Positions 5,648 to 6,508 of a stretch of DNA of 6,508 nt are shown here, piece by piece (the stretch's first letter is position 1; each line of letters starts with the position of its first letter). The stretch covers positions 1-6,508 of the forward strand of contig JAFOFS010000085.1 of the NCBI GenBank assembly GCA_017387165.1, written 5' to 3'. A model generated the notes under the pieces. It was not told the DNA's origin. It was given only the letters and a program-made list of their open reading frames with translations, and did no database searches. The DNA is from Clostridia bacterium. GTDB taxonomy: Bacteria > Bacillota > Clostridia > Oscillospirales > Acutalibacteraceae. The position numbers were made by a program, and so were the translations under genes.

Positions 5648-6508
5648 TCAGGACCAAATCTGGCTGTCTTTGCTTGCCCATGAAGTGGATTCGCCGCTGC
5701 GATCAATGCCGAGCGTATAACATTCGGAGATAAAGCTGGCGATGGTATCTTTACTACCGTTCCAAGTCATCTGATAGCCGGTAGGATTCGTGTTAATAAT
5801 AAGCACATACTGATACCGCAGGTAGACATAGCGGAAGCCGATGCTGTCGATCTGAATACGGTGTCGCGTCAAAGCATCCGATGCCGCTGTATACGCAGCA
5901 TTGATATCCGCCAAATACGTTTCCAATTGGTCTTCGCCCCAGAAACGCTTCTGGAGGAGACCCTTCTGCGGTACTGCTGCCGGTGGATCGCCGAGATGCC
6001 GGCCATTTGCATCCTCAAAGCCTTTTTGGTATTGTGCAATATGCAGGCTGCACTCCGCATCATATACCTGACGCATATAGCGAGCCGCCGTGCCGTAATA
6101 ATGGCTGAAGAAGTCATTGATCAGCTCATTCACATCCGCATCGACATTCCACTGCAACTTGCTCTGAATATAGGAACGCATACGGGAGAACGGCGCCGAC
6201 GCGGTCGGAGCCCAGTGTTCCGTCTGCGCCAGTAACGATACAGCGTTATTTTGCAGCATAATGCGGTAATTCTGCTGCATCGAACTGACACCGTCATTAT
6301 CGTAGTCGCCCAGTTCATGGAAATATACCGACGAATAGTTGTTATACAGCGGATACGTCCACATATGAACGTTGTTGGTCATCCGACCCCAAGCCTCCAG
6401 ATTGGCTGCCGAGGAGGCGGTATCGGCATCCGTCGATTCCACCGTCATCGCTTCATAGAAATTGGCATTGATGGGAGCCAGCATAATGCCGCTGTACTCG
6501 TTCATAAC
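5648..6508 (-). CDS. DUF4838-domain protein (glycoside-hydrolase-like), C-terminal part, 5' end beyond window
   Basis: The frame is open to the window edge, so only the last 286 codons are seen; the in-frame ATG at 6505 is internal rather than a proven start, since the codon before it (GTT) keeps the frame open and no ribosome binding site can be examined. Numbering from that Met, the recognisable DUF4838 pattern is NLEAW (35-39), VHMWTYPLYNNY (46-57) and the segment from about 107 to 148: a SxxRSYIQSKLxWN run, then DVNELINDFF, then HYYGTAARYM. DUF4838 proteins are large, often secreted, and resemble the alpha-glucuronidase/hexosaminidase-type TIM-barrel hydrolases; activity is generally not demonstrated. 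The catalytic region would be upstream of the window. The tail (about 185-285) is less conserved. It ends at its own terminator, next to a sugar-importer operon, so a role in glycan breakdown is likely but inferred. Confidence 0.82.
   Translation of the reverse strand, partial: VMNEYSGIMLAPINANFYEAMTVESTDADTASSAANLEAWGRMTNNVHMWTYPLYNNYSSVYFHELGDYDNDGVSSMQQNYRIMLQNNAVSLLAQTEHWAPTASAPFSRMRSYIQSKLQWNVDADVNELINDFFSHYYGTAARYMRQVYDAECSLHIAQYQKGFEDANGRHLGDPPAAVPQKGLLQKRFWGEDQLETYLADINAAYTAASDALTRHRIQIDSIGFRYVYLRYQYVLIINTNPTGYQMTWNGSKDTIASFISECYTLGIDRSGESTSWASKDSQIWS

Overview
The window looks like chromosomal DNA from a low-to-mid GC Clostridia-type Bacillota, perhaps an uncultured gut Oscillospirales-like bacterium (inference). 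The grounds are strong AGGAGG-type ribosome binding sites, two signal-peptidase-II lipoproteins, a near-perfect sigma-A promoter, a sugar ABC importer with no ATPase gene beside it, and a DUF4838 glycan-hydrolase-like protein. Every credible gene is on the minus strand, so transcription runs from high to low coordinates.

Layout in transcription order. (1) 6508-5648: the C-terminal 286 codons of a DUF4838-domain protein, closed by a textbook intrinsic terminator (19-bp perfect stem plus a U tract) at 5636-5590. (2) 5589-5192: an AT-rich gene-free regulatory region. It holds a consensus promoter (P1) hard against the terminator, a second extended -10 promoter (P2), two small palindromes downstream of these promoters, and a leader with a hairpin just before the first ribosome binding site. 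(3) 5191-3362: a 609-aa lipoprotein with two Fn3-like modules followed by three copies of a roughly 130-aa domain carrying the signature GNG[M/I]WGRR. I do not recognise this domain. (4) 3349-1670: a family 1 extracellular solute-binding lipoprotein. (5) A small intercistronic hairpin, then 1622-597: the MalF/LplB-type permease. (6) 597-1: the MalG-type permease, overlapping the previous gene by one base and cut off by the window edge inside its EAA motif.

Genes 3 to 6 read as one operon for a CUT1-family carbohydrate importer: a surface lipoprotein that may bind glycan, a solute-binding protein and two membrane permeases. The energising ATPase is not in view; it may lie downstream or be a shared MsmK-type ATPase encoded elsewhere. 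The DUF4838 protein next door is probably functionally related (glycan attack outside the cell, then import), but it is transcriptionally insulated by the terminator. The most novel element is the triple-repeat lipoprotein at the head of the operon. A Gram-positive functional analogue of the tandem-domain SusE/SusF glycan-binding lipoproteins is a reasonable hypothesis, unproven from sequence alone.
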